Notes: a model not told the origin generated them from the sequence alone. A stretch of 40,334 bases of DNA from Saccoglossus kowalevskii (GCF_000003605.2 NW_003105607.1:239748-280081), one strand, 5' to 3'. Shown: positions 1 through 12,200, numbered from the stretch's first letter. Numbers and translations: made by a program.

Positions 1-1850
1 CACGAAAATATTGTAAATCATCATCCGACGAGACCGTTTTTGTTGGACTTGTTATTTTCGGGAGGGACCTTTTGTAGTGTTCGTGCAAGTTTAGTTTTCA
101 TTTTACCTGAATAAGCCTAAAGCGATTTTCAGACAAATTCGAAGGGAACGCTGCCCCTCCTCACCAAAGTGTTCGTCTTACCATGGATGTTCTTAGTACA
201 TCCATGGTCTTACAGCACATTTACATGCACTTTTTTTGCAGGTGCGTCGGACTTTGGTTTGATTTTGGTTTAAGATAGTAACAACCACCATCAGCTAAAT
301 TCAAGTCCATTATGTTCGCAAATAATTGTGCTGCATCAAATTTTAAACTTGCCACTCGGCTTTATCGTGAAGTTTCTGGCGATCTCGGCAAAGGAAGCTA
401 CCGTAGTGTGGCTCCCCAACAGCAAGTACATTGCGGATAACTTTTTTTCCTCATGATGATAACAGTGATCAATCACTGTCAACAGACTGTAATATTTGTT
501 TCAATTGACTACTCTTTCAACGTAATTCGACCAATGAAAATGCAGTGTTCTAAAATATTGACAGACACTAAACAACTCCACGTGGTTTCTTGTTATGGCT
601 ATGACGGGGCTTCAAAGTGTCTTTTTGTCGTCTTTTTGTTGCTTTAACCGGACTTTTCTGGTCTGTTTATAATTCACACTTCCGCATTGAATACGTCGTA
701 CTATCTTGGGAAACATCCTTTGGTTTGATTGCGAAACTTCCGGATTGACTACCCAAATTTGCCCTTTTTTACAATTCGCCAATACTTATATGTGTGACAA
801 TATTCGTGGTCAGTGATTTATTTCCTGATTTCAGTATTTCCTGATATTGTGCCTGAGGGTATTAAGTAGTCAGTAAACTGAAATCTAGACGTCATGGTCA
901 TACACCGTATATGTGCGGATATTATAAGATACTAGGATTCGGGACGCGGTGTTCCTAGTAAACTCAGGCTGAAGAATTTCAATATGGCAATCAACGTCTA
1001 TCACCGTTTTACCGGGAAAACAATGAAACAACTTAAGTTCATACAAAACGAATCTATGCTACAACATGAAATGTGTCATGTGAGAGTATCATTTCCTGGA
1101 CACTACTAATATAGCGTGCGATTCCCACAATGCATTCTGCCGAGCACTGACTCAGCGACTCCAATGAAAATGAAACATACAGAAAGCGGACACCATTTCT
1201 CCGGTTGGTAAAACAACATCGTTGATCGTAAGTGGCTCAGTCCCCCAAAAGCACAGAATATGTACGACATTTAAAAATAAACCACACGTTACACTGTGCA
1301 AGTGGGGGGCTATCGGAGATACTCACTGTCCACCGTTAGCACTCTGTATGAGTGACAGCACAGCTTGTACGGACAGTTTTCTCCCTTTCAAGCCAAGTAG
1401 TTTGGTTGACGTCGGACCAGTGAAAACTGGTCCTGATACTACGATGAGATACGAATTGACAGTGTATTGGCGTTTAATGGGTGTGCATGTCCTATATATA
1501 CTAGTGTGAAGGTATGAGTCACGGTGTTGTGTAAAATAACAATACACTGAAATGAATGTTCTCGAACAGTTTAGCGCATGCGTACACTGACGTGGTCGTT
1601 GTATCATAGCAACATTTTGTGCCCGGACCACAATAGCCACCGTGGTCGTCACTGATTGCTTAATCGCTTTTCTAGAATGTTCTCCAAACAACGTGAACTT
1701 GTTTATTGACGTACAATTCGCGTTCCTGAAGGCTATCGACTCCTGTGTTGAATAGTTGGTCTTTCGGTTCAGCCTTTGCAGCATCAATTGGCTTGACGAA
1801 GTAAGGCTACCTGTTGAACGACCGCAAGTGGTGGGGAGCTAGATTTTTGA
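1..1850. other. Non-coding stretch, no gene recognised
   Basis: No protein family, RNA gene or repeat array is recognisable apart from the short hairpin at 180-208. The longest open frame is on the minus strand at 1323-1787 (154 codons). It has no recognisable domain, no signal peptide and no supporting splice sites, so it is not called as a gene. Confidence 0.5.
180..208. repeat. Perfect 11-bp inverted repeat with 7-nt loop
   Basis: The arms at 180-190 and 198-208 are exact reverse complements (accatggatgt / acatccatggt) around the loop tcttagt. Two similar CCAT-containing hairpins with loops of exactly 7 nt occur at 19262-19292 and 25770-25800. Function is unknown; it could be a tiny foldback repeat or the remains of a MITE end. 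Confidence 0.7.
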
Positions 1851-1945
1851 TTGCCCCCCCCCCCCTGGACAGAATTTGGTGCGATGTTAATTCTGTTCGC
1901 AAATCAATTCTGTGTTTGTGGGGGGAATTCTTTCCAACGACTTCA
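1851..1945. repeat. Foldback-type repeat, copy A
   Basis: A poly-C stretch followed by tggacagaattt, and about 45 bases later a G-rich arm followed by aattcttt. The same order of parts is present at 6951-7045 (ccccc, tggacaaaat, then ttttgtccatgcggggg and gttcttt). The two look like diverged copies of one short element of about 95 bp with inverted C-rich and G-rich arms. Copy A is the more decayed, its C run having expanded to 12. Confidence 0.5.
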
Positions 1946-2716
1946 GATCGATTTCGAGACTTTTTATGAAAATCATGGCTGTCAGGCGGTGGATAGAACT
2001 TATAGCAATGCTGACTTCAAATCGTTTCCTTCTGAAATGGGACAGTCTATAGAGTTTGTGCTATCGCCAGCAGTGAGCTGGGTCCTCTATGGTAAGAATG
2101 TCTTCGTCTAAATGATGGTTGTCTCAGCTATGTTGTCACTTGTCTGATTGAATGAGGGAGTTGTGAGTTAGGGTTGGGGTGGGAGTACAATGGAAAGTCT
2201 TTCAAATGGTTTGTATGACGTTACAAACTGAATGATCTGTAAAACTGACGTCTTCCGAGACAACCCAGCTCTCGCCATTTATACACTCACATAATATTTA
2301 ATTTCATCAAAAAAATACCGAAAAAACAAAAGAAGGCTGTATGTAAGTACATCATTAATAGAGTTCTTCAGAATATCTAGTCGCGTGGGTGACCGGTAGA
2401 TTATTTAAAACTAGCTTTTATGGATAAACTGATAAACAAACAGATAACAAGTGAATGTAAACGATCTGAATGCAAAATAGCATTACACAAATTGGGAAGG
2501 GGAATGACACATCATCAACTTGACTTGCCCGAACACCAACTAAACCATAACTTTTGGCTAATAGCGGTAATATATATTATAGAAAGCCCACCCTCTCTTC
2601 AGATACTGTGACTTACACCTAAAATGATTGCCCCACGTTTATTTTATCTACATTATTGACCATGATAAAAACATACACTCAGCATTTTGAGTTACATCAT
2701 TATTACTTCAATTGCT
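1946..2716. other. Non-coding stretch
   Basis: No gene is recognised. At about 2165-2200 there is an agttagggtt-containing segment that resembles one arm of the MITE at 12221-12424, without a visible partner arm. Confidence 0.45.
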
Positions 2717-3001
2717 GTTTCTATGGCAACCACAATCACTTCTTATTTAATAGATTGGTCATAAATTCAAGGGCAACCTCTGCTATTTTTGATTAAAAGC
2801 TGTTGAATTATAAACTTGAAATGAAAAATAATTCCTGAAATTGTTTCCATGGCAACCATATCTAAATCTTTGCCAAAATCTAATCGATCGGTCCGTATTA
2901 GGGAGTGGCCCTTCTGAAAACATCATGTAAAGCATTTCATACAGTTTTTTTAAGTTATAAATATAACACTCATTCGAGAAATTGTAGTTTCCATGGCAAC
3001 C
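2717..3001. promoter_or_regulatory. Three X-box-like (RFX-type) palindromes in diverged repeat units
   Basis: The 15-mer gtttccatggcaacc occurs exactly at 2843-2857 and 2987-3001, and with one change (gtttctatggcaacc) at 2717-2731. This matches the RFX X-box layout of two inverted half sites, GTNRCC and RGYAAC. The sites are 126 and 144 bp apart and share some flanking sequence (an attg or aaattg context), so they may belong to a decayed tandem repeat rather than a built regulatory cluster. No promoter or ciliary gene is seen next to them. Confidence 0.4.
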
Positions 3002-3710
3002 GGATCCACACATTTCTGGTTAGGATGCTTTGACAGCTCATGGTGTGGCTTCCTTGTTATAAATAATGAAAAATTTCATAAGTTGAAGTGTTTTTCTGAT
3101 CTTACGATCCTTCATTGATGTAGTACGTGTTGTGAAGTGGTCAGGACTACTATTTGACTAAGTTGTACGCAGACTGAGATATATCACCGGTGGTGTTAAT
3201 TAAACACCTGCACCCACATATGAGTCGTCGAGCCCCTGTGAGATAAACGTGTGCCGTATCAGTGGTGATGCTGGAATATAAACAGATTATTTCATATATC
3301 CGCATAACCTTAACCTTTCTGCATTGAAATAGTTTGCATTCGAAACAGATACTCCTCCCGTCTACCAGTGTGTAATTATTGATACAATGACGCGTGTGTA
3401 AATTATACGTGAAAGAAAATACAATGTTCACTGCTATTAAAAATTCAAATACTAAAATGAAAATAAACATTTTCTTCATTCATTTAACGTGTCGTGACGG
3501 AAAACTTAACCAGAAACGTGGGCTAGCAACTCTACAAAACACCCTGTGCACACTAACGGGGTCCATTGATGGACTAATACAAAGTAAACAATTAACATGT
3601 CCCTAAAGCAAATATATTTTGTGATAGATCATCAGCTTTTTTGAACAATATTATTTTTATGTTTGCCTGAGCATTTGTAAATATTAAAAGTATGCATGGT
3701 TACAAAATGT

Positions 3711-3712
<2 letters not shown>
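3002..3712. other. Non-coding stretch
   Basis: No gene, RNA or repeat is recognised. Short overlapping open frames on both strands (about 3150-3606) have no family resemblance. Confidence 0.45.

Positions 3713-3781
<69 letters not shown>
3713..3781. repeat. (TA)n microsatellite
   Basis: About 34 uninterrupted TA dinucleotides. The length is likely to vary between individuals and may be imprecise in the assembly. Confidence 0.95.
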
Positions 3782-3784
<3 letters not shown>

Positions 3785-6740
3785 AATAGCTCGTAAAATT
3801 GATTATAAATTAAATTATCTCAAAAATGTCAATAGAATATGCACAGTAGTCTAATTCGTTGTTTGTGTGTGTTACTTTAAATTCGGTAAACTACCAGCGA
3901 TAGGATGGTTCATTATATTTTCATGTTAAAGTAAATCACGTCAGCTATACGAGTATATAAAAAACAAAATAAATTAAGAATATAGTTTAACTAAACAAAG
4001 ACTAAACTTGAACTTGGTTTATGCATCTTGGTTTTCAGGAATATAAATAGAAGCATGTCAATTGTCAATGTCACAATCACGCAATATAGAGAAATCGTTT
4101 TCATAAATGTTGTTTGGTGGTTGCCCCACATACACACATTTACATTTATCATAGCTTGAAATTATGACACTGTGAATCTCAACTTCCAAAATACTGACAG
4201 AAAAATTACCTATTAAGTGAAATTAATGTTGCATCGAAATGCTGCAGGCATTCAGTATATGGGGAAGTGTCAACGATTGGTCTGAAATACGCCATTTCAA
4301 TGATATAAGTTTATGTTTGTTTTATTATAGAGGAAGTAAAATTTAAATAAGTTGCTCTACTAGTATTGTATTTATCATATCAGTATTTTTTTAACTCCTA
4401 AACTTAATAATGCGATATCCTTTTCAAGAGCATGGCCGTGATTGGTTGAGTTTCATTGGACTCGGACTGTTTGTATTTAACATTGCGCATGATCGAATCG
4501 AACGGACACACTTCGCTAGAGACCACTTGTTGAGACACAACAGAGTGATATATCCGTCATGAAAAGCTGAAAGTCAATTGACTAACCTCAGATCATATTA
4601 AATTTTGCGATTGTGTATCACTAGCACTCTCACTGCTAAAACATCAGTTGCTGAAAATAGAACCCTTACACAGCCAATTACAAGGCACGTATTGGTATGA
4701 CACAATGAAAACAAAGAATAACCACTGGTGGCGCTGTATACAGTCGAAACCTACTAGTATTTAGGCTTGTCAACTCTCTCGCCGGCATCAGTGTAAAAAG
4801 CAGAAATACTTTTTAAATTTGGTGACCAGTTTAGTATGATAAAAAGCGTGTACTACGTATAAATAACCATAATAGACAGTTTGGGGGTCAAGACCAGCTT
4901 TTTCATAATGAATGTTTTCTATTACTATAATTACGCTTTCAATTAATATTCATGAGATATGTCTACGTTATAAAACTTGTTAGTAGCATATTGCGTACGC
5001 AGTACGCATGCTTCTGGCTCTTTTTCTATATTCACAACGCATGCGTCATCAGTGAGGTCATTTGCAATTTACGTTTTATGCAGGTAACGTTCTGCACCGT
5101 CAATGATGGTGATGAACGTTGTGTCCGTTTTCGAAACCCACACATAAGCGTCGCAAATAGACATATACACAAGCTGACAAGCCACACCAACCCGGCGACT
5201 GCTGAGATTGCAAAGGATTTGTGCACACTCCCACCATGTCATACGCTGTGGTTCCCCCCGGTCTTGGTCAGTAGATGTACTTTCGTGGAAAATCTCTGCG
5301 TTGGCATTCATAGTTACAGGCAGGGCGATCTGGTTGTCCAAATGGTTTTGCGTTAAGAATGTTTTGTACATAGTTAGTGTAGAGTAGTGGTCAAATGTTC
5401 GTATTCAAGTTGTCTGGAAGCTAAAAATAGACAGTATTCTTGAGAAGGTCACGTGATAGATCTTCTGAGGGTGCATGTTGGGTGTTTTGAAGGGTAAACG
5501 TTTCTCGGCACCCAAAACGTACACACACCATGTACATTTACTTGTGATGCATGCTCTATGAATATCACACAGACAATAATTACTGAATCCCTATCCCTGT
5601 AATGTATTTCCTAAGCCAACACCCCCCCCCCCCATCATATTGGCACATGGTATCCGGGTAGTATTGCCCGTCTTCTTTGTAAAACACTATGTTTGGGAAT
5701 ACCCTGCGTTTTCATTCAGTTTCGTTTAACCCCAATCATATACGCTACAAAAACAGAATTAACCAACGTATTGGTGTGATAATCTATACACAGTCCTTCT
5801 ATCACTATAGTACTCTTTATGTGCATCGCAGATATACTCACCAAGCATAATATCGTAGGTCAAAATTCAAATAATTCACCGCGAACGAGGTCAATGATAC
5901 CGAGCTATGTACGCGAGTCGAAATCGAAAATTGGCTTAGAATCTGAAACGCAGTATGTACTGGGACACTATCTTTTGAGTTATAATTCCGTTGGTGAAGC
6001 CAAAAATGGAATTTCCTGTCGGTCGTCAATATTGACTCTTGTGACGTACGGTGACCTTTGGATTATTGCCAACGCAAAACGGAACATGTCTTACAGTATG
6101 ACGATGGTACAAGCGTATGTCACGACTCGTATCACTGTCTGTGTGCACAGTACAATATGCGTATTTTTCATTCACCGGGGAGACGCCGAGTGTACCGAAT
6201 TTACCGCCGCGTGACCAGGCTACAATTATCTCGAATTATATATTCACCCTCGGACTAGCGGGTTTAGTGAGGCTAATTTTTGTTTGACAATTTTAACAAA
6301 CATGAAAGTTACAACACAATGTTGAATGAAAATTAGAAAGTTCATTACGTAGAACCAGCCCTTCTCTCCCCTCCCCTCCCCCTCCTCAAGGCTAATGCAT
6401 GATAGTTTAAATCATAAAATCATGTTGTGCGACCTAGTTTTTGGACACTGTTAAATATGTAACTATGGGAACGATTTGCTAACTAACGATAACACAACGC
6501 CCAAATAGTGATGATTCATCCCTTCCATATCGGTAATGGAAACATTTAGACGATGTGATGCGCATGCGCAACTCAGTGCTACGTATCATTTCGCGAGTGG
6601 GTGCTCAGTTAGCCTGTATATGAATGAAAGCGGCCTGATGCAAAACTCGTGATGTCATAGCTTAAAATAGAAAATGTGTCAGAACCACGTGGAAGTTGAG
6701 GTAATTACCCGCCCAAATGTTTACTGACGTACAGAGCCAG
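3782..6740. other. Long non-coding stretch with unrecognised open frames
   Basis: Open frames of 100 to 134 codons overlap on opposite strands at about 4952-5371, and a 131-codon frame lies at 5819-6214. None has a recognisable domain and their composition does not look protein-like. A 12-base C run lies at 5622-5633. An unrecognised exon cannot be excluded. Confidence 0.4.
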
Positions 6741-6748
6741 TATAAAAG
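6741..6748 (+). promoter_or_regulatory. Candidate TATA-box core promoter
   Basis: The sequence tataaaag is followed 20 to 40 bases later by initiator-like sequence (around gtttctttcacagtag), and 172 bases later by a short ATG-initiated frame at 6920. The spacing to a start near 6770-6780 fits a TATA promoter. No recognised gene follows, so this is suggestive only. Confidence 0.3.
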
Positions 6749-6919
6749 AATACCTCAACGACATCGCAACGTTTCTTTCACAGTAGTGGGTCGTGACAGT
6801 GAGATCAGCGCTGCTAGCACGACACAGTGCCGGTGACTCGGGCATATTTACATCAGCCGCCAAGGACTTTTGTTTACACACTCGCTTAGGAGATCACTGG
6901 TGATTTTAAGCAATATAGG

Positions 6920-7054
6920 ATGCTGTTACTTGCATGTATATCATGTATGTGTTGCCCCCACTTGGACAAAATGGATGCGACGAGTACAAGGCCTCGCGTC
7001 AGTTTTGTCCATGCGGGGGAGTTCTTTAGCAACGTTGGACTGTTAAGTGAATAA
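6920..7054 (+). CDS. Short unrecognised open frame (44 codons) after the TATA candidate
   Basis: The frame starts at the first ATG after the TATA-like box and begins with a short hydrophobic, cysteine-rich run (MLLLACISCMCC), which could be a weak signal or anchor segment. The rest is not recognisable. Most of the frame overlaps the foldback repeat at 6951-7045, which argues that it is accidental or a recent repeat-derived reading frame. Confidence 0.15.
   Translation: MLLLACISCMCCPHLDKMDATSTRPRVSFVHAGEFFSNVGLLSE
6951..7045. repeat. Foldback-type repeat, copy B
   Basis: The left arm (cccccacttggacaaaat from about 6954) and the right arm (ttttgtccatgcggggg ending about 7019) are imperfect reverse complements around a GC-rich loop. 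It resembles the element at 1851-1945 in order and spacing. No target-site duplication could be seen. Confidence 0.55.
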
Positions 7055-7825
7055 CACGAAGCCTTTTGCGAGGGAGCGGATGAAGATTTCTAGTACAAGC
7101 TTGACGTTTCTGCAAAATTATTTGAATTTCCAGTCCTGAATCGGACGGCGAATAGGACGGGTATGACGACTTTTTCATCAGGTTTATGGGAAATCCCAAA
7201 AAATGCACGATTTATGGACACCCACATGAATCGCTAGCATGCGACAATCAACAATCAATCAATTTCGAAAACATGCAATATATATTGTTATTTTGTTAAT
7301 GAGCGGATATTTAATGTAGTCGATGAGATGATGATGCAAATTGGCAACTAGTTTCATCATGGATAAAAATAGCATTGGGTGGCATTGAGGCCGTCCATCC
7401 TTTCATAAAAAGAGCAGTGGCTGTTACTTGTGTGGCCACTATTCCAGCCCTCCAGTGTGTTCCAGCCCTCTAAAGTCAGATAACTTAGCGGGTTGATTTA
7501 ATTCCTCATTTTACTCTTTTATCGTAGTATAAATCAGAATCGGTCTTTCTATTTTCATTTTGGTACTTTTGTTTCCTGTTTCTGACTGGATTCTTTTCTT
7601 TTCAATAGCGCCGTGTCGTGATGACGTCCTGGGTGCGGCTCTTCACCAAACAGGGGAAGATGATGGTATTCATTAGCAACTGCCAGTACAATGGAATTTC
7701 TTTTTATAAACTGGGATTTCCCCCTTACGTTTATCACGTGACGTGACGTCAATATGGATTGCGAATACACGCATGTGCGAGCACAGTGGCTTAGGGGTTG
7801 ATCAATATCAATTCCGGGAGAGGAT
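7055..7825. other. Non-coding stretch
   Basis: No gene is recognised. A perfect CRE-type palindrome, tgacgtca, lies at 7744-7751 but no gene sits beside it. Confidence 0.45.
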
Positions 7826-7968
7826 CAGTGGCGGATCTAGGGTGGTTCTTGGTGTTCTGACCCCCCTTGAAAAATGTATTCAATTTGTTTTTGCATAATA
7901 TAGAAAAACTTAGTCTTGCGATTTCAAAGTTTGGACCCCCCGCCATAAAATTCCTGTATCCGCCCCTG
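7826..7968. mobile_element. Short terminal-inverted-repeat element with CAG...GGCGGAT ends
   Basis: The left end starts cagtggcggatctaggg and the right end is tatccgcccctg, whose reverse complement is caggggcggata. Ends of the form CAGNGGCGGAT are common on short non-autonomous DNA elements in many animals. Length is 143 bp with no coding capacity. Flanks gagaggat and gggattaa do not give a clean target duplication, so the insertion is old or the superfamily (hAT-like by its ends) is uncertain. Confidence 0.6.
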
Positions 7969-10940
7969 GGGATTAAAAACAAATTTAATTTCGGGGTTGT
8001 GTTGCTGTAGTATTATATTGCTTGTTCTTTCAAATTTGTCCGAGTTTTTTTTACCACCATTTTTTTCATTTTTTTTTTTGATGATTTCACTGTATTTTTC
8101 ATTTCAACTGTTTGTAATATTTGGGTATGCAGATTTTTTCATGAGTTCTTCCTGCGATTTGTTTTTTCAATTCTGCGATCGTCCCTCCTTCTCCATAGGT
8201 TATAATGGTTTACCCCTAATCAAAACTATTCCGTTGTAAATAGTGTGACCCCCCCCCCCCTCATATCACGACGAAACATATACGGGTACATACTTGAACG
8301 CAGGTGAGGTGAATAGAAGACTCAAATAATTTTCATTTTAAGTCGGTGTGTATTCTTCAAATTTTGGTGTGGGTACATTTACCACCATATCGAAATAATG
8401 AATATGAACACAACGACCTGAATGTATGTGAAAATAGTCTGCCACCCCTTTATTTCAAATGGGCTAACCTTTAATCTGCTTACAGTGACAAATTAGTTTA
8501 CGACAGGGATTCCTCTTCTTACTAGTATTTGAGGAGCACAACGCTACAGACTTGAAGAATCTTTTTTACCAAGAATCCAACCTCGAATTAGTTAATCGCT
8601 CGGGGTAGAGTGTGACACCATGGTTGTGGTCAGCGATCACGTGTTATTAATGTATGTATGTTTTACTTTACTCGTAATTTGTATGTCAACGAGTAAAAAT
8701 AACTTATCACCGATAGGTGGCGCTGTTATACCAGCTTATAATGATGTTTGGATGGAAGATGAACTGATTTTGTATAGTGATATTTATTCTGTCACGTCAA
8801 AACAAACACGCAATAATTTGATATAACAAGCATTTCCAGCTACCGCACAAAAAACGACATGAAATAAATGCGAATAAGTGCAGCAATAAATAAACAAATA
8901 ATGTATCACCCACTTATTGTTACTAGAGGATAGTCGTCACTTTATTTGGACTATGAACAAATAATTACACAAATTGTAGGTGTGTGAAAGCTGAAAAATC
9001 ATATATTGTCGCTTGGTATAAAATATAGAAATACTCAAAAATATGCTTTAACGCTACTTAAATAGGTATTATGTTACACATCAACATGTTTTATTTATGT
9101 TCTATCAGGTGGAAAAGACTTGTTTTTAAAATGTTTAAAAGTTATCGATGTATAAGTAGTTCTAACCCTTTCCCTGCGCATAGTGAACAACTATACGAAT
9201 AACGAAAGTACGCTTCAAATCAAATAATATTCTATTGATGACCATGAAACTAAAAGGAAACCCGCCAAACCCAGGGATTGCACCAAGGAATCATGAGACA
9301 CAATTGTTTATCATGTTGTGTTAATCTATTTTTTGTTATCTATTGTAATTTTAACCCAGAAAGCAAATTTGTTGTGAAATTGGACTTAAATGGAGATGCC
9401 CCTTTAACATACCGCTAATACAAATTCAAAACATAGCACACATATGGATGCATTGCCCACTGATGGGGCAATTAATTTCATATCTTTTATTTAACAATTG
9501 TATTAACACGATATATTTCTTTCAAAGTTCATAAATCTCTATTGACATCGCACAAAATAAAAGATAAGCGCCATCAATTGTGTTATAAATTTTCCAACCA
9601 GAATTCATGGAATAGGTGTTTTCACGGGTCTTAGTACAAAATTCATATAGGAAAGTCCAAGAACACGAAACAAATAACTGACAAAAAAATCGACAAAGAA
9701 ATCCACAAGAACAAAGCAACTAACAAGTACACTAACTTGTAACAGTGTTATTGTATTTACCCACAAGGTCAAATCTGCAAAAAAATAAAAACAAAATTTT
9801 TGAATGTTAGTGCTATTCGCTTTCCACAAAATCCCTGGTTTAATAGTTTGAACAAAAAAGACACTGTCTTCATATGTACTACATGCTTGTGCAAAGCGAG
9901 TTAGTTTGGAAATGTATACCCATTAAATAAATTTCTTCTGTCATTTAGAGATTCTGTAGTTTCTTTAATCTCAAGTTCAACTGGATATATCATTGGAATA
10001 TAATCACTAAATGTAAAATTATTTTGAAGTAATGTATTTTTTTTTTAATATTATATGAATAAAAAAAATATAAAAGAAAAAAAATCACTAAATGTAAGAC
10101 TATTTATTGAATAGACTTCGGTCTTCAGGCTACATTTACTTATGTTATGCCCTGGCATTGACGTTCCAATTTTACAGTAGCAACCTAAACAGTTTCGCTA
10201 TGTTTTGTGAGAACTCATTACAGATGTTACATTTATATCAAGCGTGGCGAACACCACACTCACCAGGTCATATTCAAATGTGATTTCAGCCTGTGTCTTA
10301 CCCCCGTTCTTCTCAGTACCTAAATTACGTGTATATGTTTTGTGGTGAATCAATATACCACGTTAACACAACTTTCCCTCCCTCTCAATTGTATGTAAAA
10401 TACCTTATTTCATCTGTAGTGACACATTTTGTGTTGTATCAACAACCTGCTTGGTAACACAACTCCCACTTCTTACTTCTGGACCTGTAATATTATATTT
10501 TACTGACGGAGTTAAGAAACGGATCAAATTATTTAAAACGCTTTTCCAGTTGTCTGGATATTTCGTTTTCCATTTTTTTCCAGTTGACCACTATGTTACA
10601 TGTCTTTGGCTGCATGTACGATTTCGAAAACAACATCCAAAATTCAAATTAGCTTGCACTTCCTTACATTCAACATTCTCACTTCGACTACAAGTTCGAA
10701 ATTTACTTCTGTTTACAAGTATTCATTTTTGTTCATAACTTACATTTAGTTGTAACGCGCACATAAAATGCTCACTCAAAGGCTTTGAACATTCACCAAG
10801 GCTATAATTCTATCGCCAGAATAGTATAGGTCGGTGATCGGTAATATATCATGTATAAGGTACCCTTTTGTTGAACGGAAGACAATGGCTGTTACATGTC
10901 AGCACGTCCTACAATTTGGTAGGTGTGTACCCAGTATGTG
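7969..10940. other. Long non-coding stretch upstream of receptor 1
   Basis: AT-rich sequence with no recognisable coding or RNA genes. A 12-base C run at 8249-8260 is followed by tcatatcacgacg, echoed at 20791-20817 (C-rich then tcatatcgagacg), which suggests a small dispersed repeat. Confidence 0.45.
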
Positions 10941-11045
10941 CTGAACCGTACATACTGTGTCAATGTCCTGTATATGAGATACGTATGTAGAAAGTCTGAA
11001 CACCGTCTCCGTCTATAAGGGACAATACCTTACTGTGAACGTGCA

Positions 11046-12200
11046 ATGAATCTCACGTTCATTCTCAGCACTAATGTCGTCAGCGTGGATCCCAATTCGC
11101 TGGTAACACCAGATCGCGACTATGGCCGCCTCGGCACAATCGTAGTGTCAACGATACTTGTAGCCATTATGGCTGTCACTTTGTTTATGAATTCGCTGAT
11201 AATCCTCGCGTTTTGTACATCCAGACACGTCCGTAAGATAAACAACTACTTCTTTTTCAGCCTGGCACTCACCGATATACTTATGGCTGTGCTGGTCATG
11301 CCATGGATGGCCACGGAACAGTTATTGGGTACGTGGATGTTCGGTAAAGAGCTGTGCTTAGTTTGGTTATGTGCTGACTATTTTCTTTCATCGGCATCTG
11401 TGTTCAATATGACATTCATTTGTATCGACAGATATCTGAATATCGTTCACCCTTTGTCTTATCCAGCTAGCAGGACACCGAAACGGATTATTGCCATGAT
11501 TGTAGCGGCGTGGGTTCTAGGATTGCTCGCCGAGTTACCAGCCACGCTTTTATGGGAACCGATCGGACAAAAGAGTGTGATCAACTACACGCATACATGT
11601 GACGTTGAATGGGTTGCCAATGTTTACTACACCGTTCTCAGTACGGTCCTGACTGTTTTCGTGCCGTTTATCGTCATGACGGTGCTGTACTCCCGATTGT
11701 ATTGCGCCATAAGACGGAGTTTACGCTGGATTAGAAAACACTCTTTCGCCGGGTTCGAAAGCAGCGAATCGATAAATCAGTACACACAGGTTAATCACCA
11801 CAATGGCGATGGCATACCGCTCGAATGTGCCGACTCATTGCACAGCCACCACAGCACTAGCGGGTGGTCACTAGCGAGGTTATTACTACAGAATCCCGAC
11901 AGTCACACAAAACGAAGGGGTAACAAGAAACATCGTGTTTTAAAAGATAAAAAAACTGCCAAAACTCTTGGGATTTTATTAGGATTTTTTGCGTTCTCGT
12001 GGCTTCCCTGGCAAGTAGTGAGTATCACAGACGCGGCGTGTGGGTATTACTGTGTCCCTACACTTTTGTATGACATTTGCCTCTGGTTACAATATTCCAA
12101 CTCTATGATTAACCCATTCCTGTATATATTTAGAGACGACAGCTTTCGCATTGCTGTTTATGGAATTTTGACAAAATGTTCTTTCACCAGTGGCAGGTAG
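11046..12200 (+). CDS. Class A aminergic-like GPCR (histamine H3/muscarinic-like), receptor 1
   Basis: A 384-residue seven-helix receptor, predicted to sit in the plasma membrane and signal through G proteins. Visible landmarks: N49 (1.50), SLALTD with D77 (2.50), C104 (3.25) paired with C185 in ECL2, D111 (3.32, the amine-binding aspartate), DRY at 128-130, W156 (4.50), P207 (5.50), W319 and P321 of FSWLPW (6.48, 6.50), W347 and Y350 (7.40, 7.43), and NPFLY at 356-360. TM3 and TM5-ICL3 resemble muscarinic receptors; the AAC..YCVP ECL3 and TM7 resemble histamine H3/H4. It lacks the H3/H4 glutamate at 5.46 (T203 here) and has W322 at 6.51, where tyrosine or phenylalanine is usual. N-glycosylation sequons lie at N2 and N180. 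ICL3 is basic, about 85 residues. Single exon; the first in-frame ATG is used and is conserved in the paralogue. The ligand is unknown. Confidence 0.93.
   Translation: MNLTFILSTNVVSVDPNSLVTPDRDYGRLGTIVVSTILVAIMAVTLFMNSLIILAFCTSRHVRKINNYFFFSLALTDILMAVLVMPWMATEQLLGTWMFGKELCLVWLCADYFLSSASVFNMTFICIDRYLNIVHPLSYPASRTPKRIIAMIVAAWVLGLLAELPATLLWEPIGQKSVINYTHTCDVEWVANVYYTVLSTVLTVFVPFIVMTVLYSRLYCAIRRSLRWIRKHSFAGFESSESINQYTQVNHHNGDGIPLECADSLHSHHSTSGWSLARLLLQNPDSHTKRRGNKKHRVLKDKKTAKTLGILLGFFAFSWLPWQVVSITDAACGYYCVPTLLYDICLWLQYSNSMINPFLYIFRDDSFRIAVYGILTKCSFTSGR

Noticed and set aside
1323-1787. 154-codon minus-strand open frame
   Set aside because: No recognisable domain, no protein-like composition, and no splice or promoter support; length alone is not enough in this sequence.
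4952-5371. Overlapping open frames of 100 to 134 codons on both strands
   Set aside because: They overlap each other in opposite directions and neither resembles a known protein.
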